DNA from: Methylobacillus methanolivorans
Lineage (GTDB): Bacteria > Pseudomonadota > Gammaproteobacteria > Burkholderiales > Methylophilaceae
Assembly (NCBI RefSeq): GCF_020531845.1
Contig: NZ_JAJAVF010000001.1
Span: forward strand, 124,001-188,000
Length of the DNA: 64,000 nt
Direction: 5' to 3'
Each line of letters begins with the position of its first letter. Within the stretch, counting starts at the first letter, position 1. The notes below the pieces were generated by a model, which worked only from the letters and a program-made list of their open reading frames with translations, had not been told where the DNA came from and ran no database searches. The position numbers were made by a program, and so were the translations under genes. This document shows positions 43,552-53,040 of this stretch, in pieces.

Positions 43552-44858
43552 ATCGTTTCCTTGAGCGCGTGCAGGGTTTGTTCCAGCATCCAATCCATCT
43601 CCGCTTCACTGATAACATACGGTGGCATGAAATACACGGTATTGCCTACCGGGCGCAACAACAGACCCCGCTGCAACGCCGCTTGATAGAAGCGCTGCTG
43701 AAAGCCAGGTTGGCTGGGGGCGACATCAAAAGCCCAGATCATGCCGAGGTTGCGTAAATGCGCCACTGGCAGATCAGCCAGGACAGCCAGCTTGTAGTTG
43801 AGGTATTCGGTTTTGCTGCGATTGCTGTTGAGCACGTCCTGCTGCGCAAAAATCTCCAGGGTTGCCAAGGCCGCGCTACATGCCAGCGCATTACCGGTAT
43901 AGCTATGCGAATGCAGGAAACCACGCGTGACGTTGTCATCATAAAAGGCTGCGTATATCTCATCCGTGGTCTGCACGACAGAAAGTGGCAGATAACCGCC
44001 AGTAATCCCCTTGGAAAGGCAGATAAAATCAGGCCTGATACTCGCCTGCTCAGTCGCGAACATGCTGCCAGTGCGTCCAAATCCCACGGCAATTTCATCG
44101 GCAACTAGATGTACTTGGTAACGATCACATATGCCACGTAATTGTTGCAGATAAGCCGGATGGTACATCGCCATGCCTGTAGCACACTGCACCAATGGCT
44201 CCACGATCACTGCGGCAAGCTCGTCATGATGACGGGCAATATACTCCTCGGCAAAGCGAGCGCAACGCAAGGCGTATTGCTCAGCACTTTCCCCCGCCTC
44301 GGCAAGACGCCAATCCGGGCTCGGCAAGGTCACGGATTCCCGCAACAAGGGCGCATAGGTATCCTTGAACAAGGCAACATCAGTGACTGACAAGGAACCC
44401 AGGGTTTCACCATGGTAGCCATTCTGCAAACTGAGAAAGCGGGTCTTGCCAAGCTGGCCGCGATTGCGCCAGTAATGAAAACTCATTTTCAGCGCGATTT
44501 CGGTGGCCGATGCACCATCAGAAGCATAGAAACTATGCCCCAACCCGGTCAAGATCGATAACTGCTCAGAAAGCCGCACCACAGGCTCATGGGTAAATCC
44601 GGCCAGGATCACATGCTCAAGTTGCTCAAGTTGCGCAGTGATGGCTTGCTTGATATAGGGGTGATTATGCCCAAACAGGTTAACCCACCAGGAACTCACG
44701 CCATCCAGGTAGCGCTTGCCATCGAAATCCTCCAGCCAGACACCTTCGCCACGCTTGATCGGCACCAGAGGCAGCATTTCATGCTGCTTCATCTGCGTGC
44801 AAGGGTGCCAGACAGATGCCAGGCTGCGTTGCAACAGCGATGTATTACTGATGCTCAT
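43548..44858 (-). CDS. bioA: Adenosylmethionine-8-amino-7-oxononanoate aminotransferase
   Basis: 436 aa PLP enzyme of biotin synthesis, converting KAPA to DAPA with SAM as amino donor. Opens WHPCTQMKQHE, typical of BioA; GVSSWWVNLFGHNHP, LVADEIAVGFGRTG and the Schiff-base Lys in CLSKGITGGYLPLS follow. Other bio genes are not in the window. Overlaps dacB. Confidence 0.95.
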   Translation of the reverse strand: MSISNTSLLQRSLASVWHPCTQMKQHEMLPLVPIKRGEGVWLEDFDGKRYLDGVSSWWVNLFGHNHPYIKQAITAQLEQLEHVILAGFTHEPVVRLSEQLSILTGLGHSFYASDGASATEIALKMSFHYWRNRGQLGKTRFLSLQNGYHGETLGSLSVTDVALFKDTYAPLLRESVTLPSPDWRLAEAGESAEQYALRCARFAEEYIARHHDELAAVIVEPLVQCATGMAMYHPAYLQQLRGICDRYQVHLVADEIAVGFGRTGSMFATEQASIRPDFICLSKGITGGYLPLSVVQTTDEIYAAFYDDNVTRGFLHSHSYTGNALACSAALATLEIFAQQDVLNSNRSKTEYLNYKLAVLADLPVAHLRNLGMIWAFDVAPSQPGFQQRFYQAALQRGLLLRPVGNTVYFMPPYVISEAEMDWMLEQTLHALKETI

Positions 44859-44863
44859 GCGCT

Positions 44864-45409
44864 TTAATGCAGAACGTAAGGTGCCGCCTCATCTGCCAGC
44901 ACGATGCGATCCGTTGACAGCCCCAAATCCCATGCAGCTTCCTGTGTCGCCAACTGCAACATGCTGCTCAAGGCATGGCTCAACTCCGCGGTCAGCGCAA
45001 TGCTATACGTCTCACCAGCCTGGCTATGCAATTCCAGCATGGATTCCGTATGATCCATATGCACCAGCTTGCATTCGGTAATCAGTACCGGAGGCTCGGC
45101 ATGTGCCGACTTGAGGTCATGATAGGCACCTGAAAGATTGAAGCCTTGCATGACCGGCATACTCACGTCTTCCTGGTTGAAATGTTCCAGCAACTCTTCA
45201 GCCGTCACAGCCAAGGTGTCATGCATGGGTACAGGCGATAACTCACTATCCTGCAACAAGCCCCACAACACGCGCACGATACGACGCGTCAACCAAGCAT
45301 TGAGCTCCGACTCCTCGCCCAAGCTGGCCTTGAGCAACATGCGATCCTGATGGCCGCTATAGCTCAAATGCAACTGATGAATAGCCATATCCGCGAACTC
45401 TTCCGACAT
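44864..45409 (-). CDS. Hypothetical protein, about 181 aa
   Basis: Unknown soluble protein, acidic. AGGAG at good spacing before the Met at 45409 favours it over the longer frame from 45430. Segments LHLSYSGHQDRMLLKASLGEESELNAWLTRRIVRVLW suggest a small beta/alpha fold; nothing recognisable. Lies just upstream of bioA on the same strand, gap 5 bases, so co-transcription is likely. Confidence 0.65.
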   Translation of the reverse strand: MSEEFADMAIHQLHLSYSGHQDRMLLKASLGEESELNAWLTRRIVRVLWGLLQDSELSPVPMHDTLAVTAEELLEHFNQEDVSMPVMQGFNLSGAYHDLKSAHAEPPVLITECKLVHMDHTESMLELHSQAGETYSIALTAELSHALSSMLQLATQEAAWDLGLSTDRIVLADEAAPYVLH

Positions 45410-45662
45410 CCAACCACTCCTGCACAACAATTCATTAAGATCGTGATTATAAAGTACTCAGGCATTCTTTACCTGATCAACCACTGCAACAGCACCCTCC
45501 TATTTCTCCCAGACTCCTGCTCAGACAAGGGCTGCAGCCCAAGCAAAAAATACTGTTTGCAAAATGATCAGCCCATGCGTAGGATGCCACCACATTACAA
45601 ACTGATGAATTCATCATTAGTTCAGTGAACCAAACACAAAAGCCTCTCTCTAAGTGAGCACT

Positions 45663-45998
45663 ATGGTAAATAAACTCAATCCTTCAGCTGTGCAAATGAG
45701 ACTGTTCCTCGTATCAGTCATCTTTGCATTGATTGGATTGACGAACCATCTCATCCACTCCACCGACAATTGGTACATTGGCGATACTGAGCCGGTCCAA
45801 GTTTCTGTCATCGAGTCGATTACTGGAGGTGGCGAGCCACCTACCGCGCTGGACCTTACCCTCACCGGGCTGCTTTTCACCGCATTGTTGCTGGCAACCA
45901 CGCTGCCTTACTCTTGGGCACCTGTCAGCAGCGATCATGCCTACCGTCTACTTTTCTCCAACCACGCAAGACCCCGCGACCCGCCTGCCCAGGCTTAA
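45663..45998 (+). CDS. Possible small membrane protein
   Basis: About 111 aa from the ATG at 45663. Two hydrophobic helices (about 12-30 and 65-85). Weak ribosome site, no family recognised, and the C-terminal end (HARPRDPPAQA) is of low information. It could be a real gene or an open frame by chance; the frame on the other strand is no better. Confidence 0.35.
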   Translation: MVNKLNPSAVQMRLFLVSVIFALIGLTNHLIHSTDNWYIGDTEPVQVSVIESITGGGEPPTALDLTLTGLLFTALLLATTLPYSWAPVSSDHAYRLLFSNHARPRDPPAQA

Positions 45999-46327
45999 TC
46001 CGTGTTTGTTCAGCACCCTTGCTGATGATGGATGCTGTTTTGCAGCCCAGCAACAGGATACAAGCCTGGTATAGCCTAAGCCTGTAAAACATCCTCCCGA
46101 CGCCAAAGCTCCGTCCTAAAGAAACATGCCTGTCATGATTCCTTAAGCGGCTTCGTGCGCCCAGCGCCAGACTTCTGGCCAGTCATCCACCTGTGTTCTG
46201 AACCAGCACATCCCAGAATACCCCGCACCAGTTCTGCAGTCTCGCCACATGACACGTACTGATCAAGCTGAGCAGGATATTCGCCCCGGAAGAAAAGTAG
46301 CTCTCCATTTTCACCAATTGGCTAAGC
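45999..46327. other. Intergenic region before the RND efflux operon
   Basis: No gene, clear operator or terminator was recognised. By position it must contain the promoter of the efflux operon. Confidence 0.4.
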
Positions 46328-47428
46328 ATGAATCCTATGATCAAAAAAATCTCTGTTGCCCTAGGCATCATGGCAGTGCTCTTGAGCGGCTGCCATCAAG
46401 TTGAAACCAACGAACACCAGGAATTACTCAAACTCAAGGTGACCTCGCCATTACGCAAGGACACCAACATTGTGAAGGAGTACGTTTCACAGATTCATGC
46501 CATTCGGCATATTGAAGTCCGCGCCCTGGAACGTGGCTATCTGCAAGATACGTTTGTCGATGAAGGTCAACAGGTCAACAAGGGCCAACCTATGTTCAGG
46601 ATCATGCCCAACCTCTACCAGGCCGACCTGCAAAAAGCCAAGGCCGAGGCCAACATGACCAAGATCGAGTATGACAACACCAAGGCCCTGGCAGATAAAA
46701 ATATCGTCTCGCCCAATGAACTGGCGCTGGCAAAAGCAAAGCTGGACAAGGCCAACGCCGAGGTTAATGTCGCGAACACCCATCTTGGATTCACCAACAT
46801 CAACGCCCCGTTCACCGGCATCATGGATCACCTGGAAGCGAGAAACGGCAGCCTGCTGGATGAAGGCGACCTGCTGACCACGCTCTCGGATATCAGCAAG
46901 ATGTGGGTGTATTTCAACGTGCCTGAATCCGAATATCTCGACTACATGCAGAGCAAGAAGAACCCTTCGCAAGAACGGGAAAAGGTAAAGCTGAAAATGG
47001 CGAATGGCGAGGTGTTTGATCAGGAAGGCGTGATCGAGACCATTGAGGCCGATTTCGACAACAAGACCGGCAATATCGCTTTCCGCGCCAGCTTCCCCAA
47101 CCCCAACAAGATTCTGCGCCATGGCCAGACCGGCAACATCCTCATGAGCATTCCCTACAAGGATGCCTTGTTGATCCCGCAGAAAGCCACGTTCGAGATT
47201 CTCGACAAGGTCTATGTCTACGTCATCAGCAAGGACAACAAGGTTGAGCAACGACTCGTCAATATCGACGGGGAACTGCCTCACCTTTACATCGTGAAAG
47301 ATGGCCTGGAAGAAGGCGACAAGATCCTGGTCGAAGGCCTGCGCAAGGTACACAACGGTCAAGAGATTGCAGTCGATTTCATCGCCCCTGACAAAGCCAT
47401 GTCAGACCTCAGCCTTTACGCTGAATAA
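46328..47428 (+). CDS. RND efflux periplasmic adaptor (membrane fusion protein)
   Basis: 366 aa lipoprotein (lipobox LLSGC). Domain order: membrane-proximal strand, biotinyl-lipoyl half (IEVRALERGYLQDTFVDEGQQVNKGQPMF), helical hairpin (DLQKAKAEANMTKIEYDNTKALADKNIVSPNELALAKA), second lipoyl half (FTNINAPFTGIMDHLEARNGSLLDEGDLLTTLSD) and beta-barrel. Links the inner-membrane pump to the outer-membrane channel. First of three genes; no dedicated regulator lies beside it. Confidence 0.94.
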   Translation: MNPMIKKISVALGIMAVLLSGCHQVETNEHQELLKLKVTSPLRKDTNIVKEYVSQIHAIRHIEVRALERGYLQDTFVDEGQQVNKGQPMFRIMPNLYQADLQKAKAEANMTKIEYDNTKALADKNIVSPNELALAKAKLDKANAEVNVANTHLGFTNINAPFTGIMDHLEARNGSLLDEGDLLTTLSDISKMWVYFNVPESEYLDYMQSKKNPSQEREKVKLKMANGEVFDQEGVIETIEADFDNKTGNIAFRASFPNPNKILRHGQTGNILMSIPYKDALLIPQKATFEILDKVYVYVISKDNKVEQRLVNIDGELPHLYIVKDGLEEGDKILVEGLRKVHNGQEIAVDFIAPDKAMSDLSLYAE

Positions 47429-47449
47429 CCCACTCAGGTGACGAGATAA

Positions 47450-50400
47450 ATGCTGAATATCTTTATTAAAAGACCGGTCATGGCGATTGTGCTATCGCTA
47501 TTGATCGTATTCATGGGGTTCTTGTCGATCAAGTCCCTGCCTACTTCACAGTTTCCTGACATTGCGCCACCACGCGTGATCGTGTCTCTGGCCTATCCTG
47601 GCGCCAGTGCCGATGTGCTGGTGCAATCCTCGCTCATCACGATTGAACGCGCGATCAACGGCGTGCCGGGGATGAAATACATCGTCTCCGATGCCACCAG
47701 TGCCGGCGAAGCCACGATCCAGGTGATTTTTGACTTGGGCGTTGACCCTAACCAGGCCATGATCAACGTCAAGACCCGTATCGACCAGGTCATGAGCCGT
47801 TTGCCGCAACTGGTGCAGATGGAAGGCGTGGTAGTCGAGCGCGTACAGCCCAGCATGCTGATGTACGTCAACCTCTTCAGCAAGGATAAGAATGCTGACG
47901 AGAAATTCCTCTTCAACTATGCCAACGTCAACATCATCCCGGAAATCCAACGCGTCAACGGTATTGCCCAAGCCAAGATCCTCGGTAGCCGCCAGTATGC
48001 GATGCGTATCTGGCTCAACCCGGAGCGCATGCGCGCCTACAACGTCTCGACCGAAGAAGTCATGGAGGCAATCAACAGCCAGAGCGTGATTGGCCGCCCG
48101 GGCCGCTTGGGCCAAAGTTCAGGTATCAGCGCTCAATCCAAGGAATACGTGTTGATCTACAAGGGCCGCTATAACAAGCCCGAAGAGTACGAAGACATCA
48201 TCATCCGCGCCAACTCCGAAGGCGAAATCCTGCATCTCAAGGACATCGCCAAGGTCGAGTTGAACAGTGAGTTCTACGACATTTACTCGAACAAGGACGG
48301 CTATCCCTCTGCCGCCATCGTGCTCAAGCAGAACTATGGCAGCAATGCGACGGAAGTGATTGAGCATGTGAAGGAAAGAATGCAGGAGCTGAAAGCATCC
48401 TTCCCCGAAGGCATGGATTATGAAGTCAACTATGACGTATCCAAGTTCCTGGATGCCTCTATCGAAAAGGTGATCCATACCCTGATCGAGGCATTTGTCC
48501 TGGTAGCCCTGGTGGTATTTATCTTCCTGGGCGACTGGCGTTCTACCCTGATCCCGATCCTGGCAGTACCGGTGTCGTTGATCGGTACCTTCTCCGTGAT
48601 GCAGATGTTCGGGATTTCCATCAACCTGATCACCCTGTTTGCGCTGGTGCTGGCGATCGGTATCGTGGTGGATAACGCCATCGTGGTCGTGGAAGCCGTC
48701 CATGCCAAGATGGAAACCGAGCATTTGACTCCCTATAAAGCTACCCAACAGGTGCTGGGGGAGATCGGTGGTGCGATTGTCGCCATTACCCTGGTGATGA
48801 CCGCTGTGTTCGTACCCGTGGCCTTCATGACTGGGCCGGTGGGCGTGTTCTACCGTCAGTTTTCCATCACCATGGCGGCTTCCATCATCATCTCCGGTAT
48901 CGTTGCCCTGTCGCTGACCCCAGTGCTGTGCGCCATGCTGCTGAAGAACAACCACGGCCAGCCCAAGCGCAAGACGCCTATCAGCATATTCATCAACGCC
49001 TTCAACCATGTGTTCGAGAAGGTGACTGGACGTTACACCAAGCTGCTTGAGCTCGTGGTGACACGACGCATCGTTACCTTCCTGCTGCTGGCAGCCTTTG
49101 CAGGCGGTACTTTCCTGGTCAACAAGACGCTGCCAGCCGGCTTCATCCCTGGCGAAGATCAGGGCATGGTGTATGCGATTATCCAGACGCCGCCTGGCTC
49201 CACACTGGAAGTGACCAACAAGATCGCACGGCAGTTGCAGGCTGTTGCCTCCAAGGTGGATGGCGTGCAGTCGGTATCTTCACTGGCAGGTTATGAAGTG
49301 CTGACCGAGGGCCGTGGTTCCAATGCCGGTACTTGTATTATCAACCTCAAGGATTGGTCACAGCGTTCACGCTCGGTGCATGACGTGATCGAGGAGCTGG
49401 AAGAAAAAACCAAGGACTTCGGTGCCGTCGTCGAATTCTTCGAGCCTCCAGCAGTGCCTGGTTATGGTGCAGCATCCGGCCTGGCGTTGCGTCTGCTCGA
49501 CAAGACCGATAACACCGACTACCACGAGTTCGACAAGATCAATCAGGATTTCATGAAGGCACTGGCCAAGCGTAAAGAACTCACCGGCCTGTTCACCTTC
49601 TATGCCGCGAACTATCCGCAGTATGAAATCCAGATCGACAACAAGCTCGCCATGCAGAAGAAAGTGTCAATCGCCAAGGCGATGGATAACCTGGATATCC
49701 TGATCGGCAGTACCTACGAACAGGGCTTTATCCGCTTCAACAACTTCTTCAAGGTCTATACCCAGGCAGGTCCCGAGTTCCGCCGTTATCCGACGGACAT
49801 CCTCAACTACTACGTGAAGAATGAGGAAGGCGAAATGGTGCCCTACTCTGCCTTCATGAAGCTGAAGAAGATGCAGGGCCCGAACGAGATCACGCGTTAC
49901 AACCTCTACAACTCAGCCACTATCCGCGCCATGCCTGCTGCAGGCTACACCACGGATGACGCCATCAAGGCCGTGGAACAAGTGGCCAAGGCTACCCTGC
50001 CACACGGCTACGACATTGGCTGGGAAGGCTTGTCCTTCGACGAGGCCAGCCGTGGTAACGAAGCCATCATCATCTTTGGTGTCGTGCTGGTGTTCGTTTA
50101 CATGGTGCTGGCGGCGCAATATGAAAGCTTCATCCTGCCGCTGGTCGTCGTGCTGTCGCTGCCTGCCGGCGTGTTCGGTTCATTCTTCCTGCTCAAGGCA
50201 TTAGGGCTTGCCAACGACATCTATGCCCAGGTCGGGCTGGTGATGCTGGTCGGCCTGCTGGGGAAGAACGCGGTGCTGATCGTGGAATATGCCGTGCAGA
50301 AACATGCACAAGGCCTGTCGATCAAGGATGCCGCGATCGAGAGTGCACGCGTGCGTTTCCGCCCCATCCTCATGACCTCGTTTGCCTTCATTGCCGGCCT

Positions 50401-50629
50401 GATCCCGCTTGTCATCGCGACAGGTGCGGGCGCGGTAGGCAATCGCACCATCGGCAGCTCGGCGCTGGGCGGCATGCTGTTCGGCACCATCTTCGGGGTC
50501 ATTCTCATCCCTGGCCTGTACTACATCTTTGCCAAGCTTTCCGACGGCAAGTCGATGATCAGGAATGAAGAGTTTGAGCCTTTAACTGAAATCTATCACT
50601 ACAGTAAAAACGATGATGACCAAGAATAA
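47450..50629 (+). CDS. RND multidrug efflux permease (HAE1 type)
   Basis: 1,059 aa, twelve membrane helices in two halves with two large periplasmic domains. The proton-relay Asp residues are in TM4 (LAIGIVVDNAIVVVEAV), and MLVGLLGKNAVLIVEYA in the second half supplies the Lys. The segments GRLGQSSGISAQ, YKGRYNKPEEYEDIIIRANSEGEIL and DFYDIYSN-like FYDIYSNKDGYPSAAIVLKQNYGSNATEVIEHVK resemble, from memory, pumps of Bacteroidetes more than AcrB/MexB. Drug, bile or solvent substrate cannot be told. Confidence 0.95.
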   Translation: MLNIFIKRPVMAIVLSLLIVFMGFLSIKSLPTSQFPDIAPPRVIVSLAYPGASADVLVQSSLITIERAINGVPGMKYIVSDATSAGEATIQVIFDLGVDPNQAMINVKTRIDQVMSRLPQLVQMEGVVVERVQPSMLMYVNLFSKDKNADEKFLFNYANVNIIPEIQRVNGIAQAKILGSRQYAMRIWLNPERMRAYNVSTEEVMEAINSQSVIGRPGRLGQSSGISAQSKEYVLIYKGRYNKPEEYEDIIIRANSEGEILHLKDIAKVELNSEFYDIYSNKDGYPSAAIVLKQNYGSNATEVIEHVKERMQELKASFPEGMDYEVNYDVSKFLDASIEKVIHTLIEAFVLVALVVFIFLGDWRSTLIPILAVPVSLIGTFSVMQMFGISINLITLFALVLAIGIVVDNAIVVVEAVHAKMETEHLTPYKATQQVLGEIGGAIVAITLVMTAVFVPVAFMTGPVGVFYRQFSITMAASIIISGIVALSLTPVLCAMLLKNNHGQPKRKTPISIFINAFNHVFEKVTGRYTKLLELVVTRRIVTFLLLAAFAGGTFLVNKTLPAGFIPGEDQGMVYAIIQTPPGSTLEVTNKIARQLQAVASKVDGVQSVSSLAGYEVLTEGRGSNAGTCIINLKDWSQRSRSVHDVIEELEEKTKDFGAVVEFFEPPAVPGYGAASGLALRLLDKTDNTDYHEFDKINQDFMKALAKRKELTGLFTFYAANYPQYEIQIDNKLAMQKKVSIAKAMDNLDILIGSTYEQGFIRFNNFFKVYTQAGPEFRRYPTDILNYYVKNEEGEMVPYSAFMKLKKMQGPNEITRYNLYNSATIRAMPAAGYTTDDAIKAVEQVAKATLPHGYDIGWEGLSFDEASRGNEAIIIFGVVLVFVYMVLAAQYESFILPLVVVLSLPAGVFGSFFLLKALGLANDIYAQVGLVMLVGLLGKNAVLIVEYAVQKHAQGLSIKDAAIESARVRFRPILMTSFAFIAGLIPLVIATGAGAVGNRTIGSSALGGMLFGTIFGVILIPGLYYIFAKLSDGKSMIRNEEFEPLTEIYHYSKNDDDQE

Positions 50630-52052
50630 AGCCATTCAACTTGCCGTGTTGGGAGCCCTGGCGCTGATGATGCAGGCATGCGCCATCCCAACGATCACGA
50701 AAAAAGAGCCGCAGGTTGCACTGCCTGAGCATTACACCACTAGTGATGCCAGCGCCAGCAGCAGCGCCAATGTCAACTGGAAGGAGTTCTTCGAAGACCA
50801 GCACCTGGCAACACTGATAGACACGGCCATTGCCAACAACAAGGAGATCAACATTCTCATGCAGCGCATCAGCGTTGCCGAGAACGAGATTCTGGCGAGG
50901 AAAGGCGAATACCTGCCATCGGTTGGCATAGGGGCAACCGCTGAAAGCGAGAAGACTGCACGCTACACCCGCAACGGCGCCATTGAGGAAGGACTGGATA
51001 TCAAGGAAGGCAAGCACTTCCCCAAATATTTTGGCAACTACCAGTTTGGCCTGGTTGCCTCTTGGGAGCTGGATGTCTGGAAGAAGCTGCGCAATGCCAC
51101 CAAGGTTGCCACCATGGAATATATGGCGACAGTGGAGGGTAAGCACTTCCTTGTCACCAACCTAGTCGCGGAAGTCGCCAACTCTTATTACGAGCTGCTC
51201 GCTCTGGATAACGAGCTGGAGAATCTCGACAAAAATATCGAGATTCAGCAACACGCGCTCGACGTGGTCAGGGAGCTACAGCAATATGCCCGCACCACAT
51301 CGCTGGCGGTGAAACGCTTCGAAGCCGAGGTGAACAAGAACCAGAGCCAACGCTTCGAGGTAAAGCAGAAGATCGTCGAAACGGAGAACCGTCTCAACTT
51401 CCTGCTGGGCCGCACACCGCAACCGATCGAACGGGCCTCAGCAGGCTTCATGGGTATTAAGCCTAAGATGCTGGCTGTCGGCATTCCATCGCAATTGCTG
51501 GAAAACCGTCCTGATATCCGTCAAGCGCAGCTAGAGCTGGAAGCTGCCAAGCTGAATATCGAGGTAGCCAAGGCGAACTTCTATCCGTCCTTCGCCCTCA
51601 AGGCTGGGCTAGGCTTCCAGGCCTTCAATCCGCGCTACCTGCTGAACATGCCAGAGTCGATTGCCGGATCGCTCGGTGGCGACCTGATTGCGCCGCTGGT
51701 CAACCGCAACGCCATTATCGCCACTTACAAGAATGCCAGTGCCGAGCAAATCAAGGCAGCGTTCGAGTATGAGCAAACCATCATCAATGCTTATGGCGAA
51801 GTGGCCACGCAGTTATCGAATCTGGACAACCTCGACAAGAACTACCAGTTGAAAAACAACCAGGTCGACACCCTGACCAGCTCTATCGAAATCTCCAATC
51901 AGCTCTTTAAATCCGCACGTGCTGACTACATGGAAGTGCTGCTCACACAGCGCGATGCGCTGGAAGCCAAGATGGACCTGATTGAGACCAAGCAGAAGCA
52001 GATTTCCGCAATGATCAACTTATACAGGGCGTTGGGAGGTGGCTGGCAATAA
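50613..52052 (+). CDS. Outer-membrane efflux channel lipoprotein (NodT/OprM type)
   Basis: 479 aa. Signal with lipobox LMMQAC; two outer-membrane efflux repeats, each with long helices (NNKEINILMQRISVAENEILARKGEYLPSVG; ENRPDIRQAQLELEAAKLNIEVAKANFYPSF). Trimeric TolC-like tunnel. It starts 17 bases inside the permease gene, so it depends on coupled translation. Completes the tripartite pump. Confidence 0.94.
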   Translation: MMTKNKAIQLAVLGALALMMQACAIPTITKKEPQVALPEHYTTSDASASSSANVNWKEFFEDQHLATLIDTAIANNKEINILMQRISVAENEILARKGEYLPSVGIGATAESEKTARYTRNGAIEEGLDIKEGKHFPKYFGNYQFGLVASWELDVWKKLRNATKVATMEYMATVEGKHFLVTNLVAEVANSYYELLALDNELENLDKNIEIQQHALDVVRELQQYARTTSLAVKRFEAEVNKNQSQRFEVKQKIVETENRLNFLLGRTPQPIERASAGFMGIKPKMLAVGIPSQLLENRPDIRQAQLELEAAKLNIEVAKANFYPSFALKAGLGFQAFNPRYLLNMPESIAGSLGGDLIAPLVNRNAIIATYKNASAEQIKAAFEYEQTIINAYGEVATQLSNLDNLDKNYQLKNNQVDTLTSSIEISNQLFKSARADYMEVLLTQRDALEAKMDLIETKQKQISAMINLYRALGGGWQ

Positions 52053-52116
52053 AAACTATCAACTGTACTGCAAAGCAACTATCAATTTTAATTATATGAT
52101 TCTTAGGAGATTTACC

Positions 52117-52458
52117 ATGAAACAGGCAATTTCAATTCTGACTTTCGCATTGTTGGCTTCTTCCGCCATGTTTGCACAAGCACAAGACGGCAACACCGTG
52201 CTCAATGGCCAAGTACTGGCCGCTGCTAATATCAGCCCGCTCAATAGCACATTTGATGCACGCATCGCCGAAACCAAGGCTGTTGCCAGCACCAAGGATG
52301 TTGCGGTCATCACCAACAACCGCCCCCATCCAAAGTACGGCTTCAACATGAATCGCATCAACACATCTGCTGAGCGTGCAGATCGCAACTTAGGCAAGCA
52401 CTTCGTTTACGTCACACACCCCAAATATGGCTTTCAGGTCAAACGCTACGTAGGCTAA
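52117..52458 (+). CDS. Small exported protein with repeated HPKYGF motif
   Basis: 113 aa from the ATG at 52117 (TAGGAGA site). Signal peptide cut near AQAQ. The mature ~90 residues are unknown but carry PHPKYGFN and, some 30 residues later, HPKYGFQ: two near-identical motifs, suggesting an internal duplication. Located 64 bases after the efflux channel gene in the same direction and followed by a terminator, so it may be the last gene of the operon. Confidence 0.75.
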   Translation: MKQAISILTFALLASSAMFAQAQDGNTVLNGQVLAAANISPLNSTFDARIAETKAVASTKDVAVITNNRPHPKYGFNMNRINTSAERADRNLGKHFVYVTHPKYGFQVKRYVG

Positions 52459-52510
52459 GCATTCAATGATTCAAGGGCGACAGTAAAAAAGCTCGAAAAC
52501 TCTGCACACT

Positions 52511-52545
52511 AGGCCCGACCTGTTATCAGGTTGGGCTATTTTTTG
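52511..52545 (+). terminator. Terminator after the small exported protein
   Basis: GCCCGACCTG (52513-52522), loop TTAT, CAGGTTGGGC (52527-52536), then TATTTTTT. One G-T pair in the stem. Confidence 0.85.
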
Positions 52546-52600
52546 TAGTGATGTGGAATCAAGTTAAGCCGTCAGCAATGCCCCGCAATTCACCATCTTG

Positions 52601-52915
52601 CTAACGCTGGATAGACTGCAACACTGCACTCAGGACACCAGGAAATTTCTGCTCGATCTCGGCGAGTCGTAGCGAATTCAAATGCTCCTTGCCATCAATG
52701 ATGGTTTCCACCAAACCCGCAGCACGCAATATTTTGAAATGATGGGACATACTGGATTTTGGCCGGTTCATATCCAACTCACCACAAGTCATCTGCCGCC
52801 CAGCCTGTGCCAGGCATGCAACGATCTCCAGACGAGCGGGATCAGATAGCGCATACATGAGTTCGGTGAGCTCTATCTGTTCAATCGGTGGGTGTTTAAT
52901 TTGCCTCATGGACAA
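52601..52915 (-). CDS. ArsR-type winged-helix repressor
   Basis: 104 aa. Winged helix with YALSDPARLEIVACLAQ, recognition region NRPKSSMSHHFKILRAAGLVE and wing IIDGKEHLNSLRL. The metal Cys pair ELCVC of classic ArsR/SmtB is absent; the single Cys in QMTCGELD could respond to redox or electrophiles. Divergent from the old-yellow-enzyme gene across a perfect palindrome. Confidence 0.92.
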   Translation of the reverse strand: MSMRQIKHPPIEQIELTELMYALSDPARLEIVACLAQAGRQMTCGELDMNRPKSSMSHHFKILRAAGLVETIIDGKEHLNSLRLAEIEQKFPGVLSAVLQSIQR

Positions 52916-52935
52916 AATTTATCATAGCCATTAAT

Positions 52936-52975
52936 ATGTTTCCATAGTTCGAATATATTGGAACTATGGAAACAT
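52936..52975. promoter_or_regulatory. Perfect 40-bp palindromic operator
   Basis: ATGTTTCCATAGTTC (52936-52950) and GAACTATGGAAACAT (52961-52975) are exact reverse complements around ten AT-rich bases. It sits in the divergent promoter between the ArsR-type gene and the flavin oxidoreductase gene, the expected place for the repressor to control both. Confidence 0.8.
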
Positions 52976-53040
52976 CCCGAATAATATTAAGGGAAATGCT
53001 TGCACCATATCCACCAATCGTCAGTAGCGAGGGAATCACA

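Noticed and set aside
47546..49009. Long antisense frames inside the RND permease gene
   Set aside because: Typical shadows of a codon-biased gene on the other strand; they lack start signals and family features.
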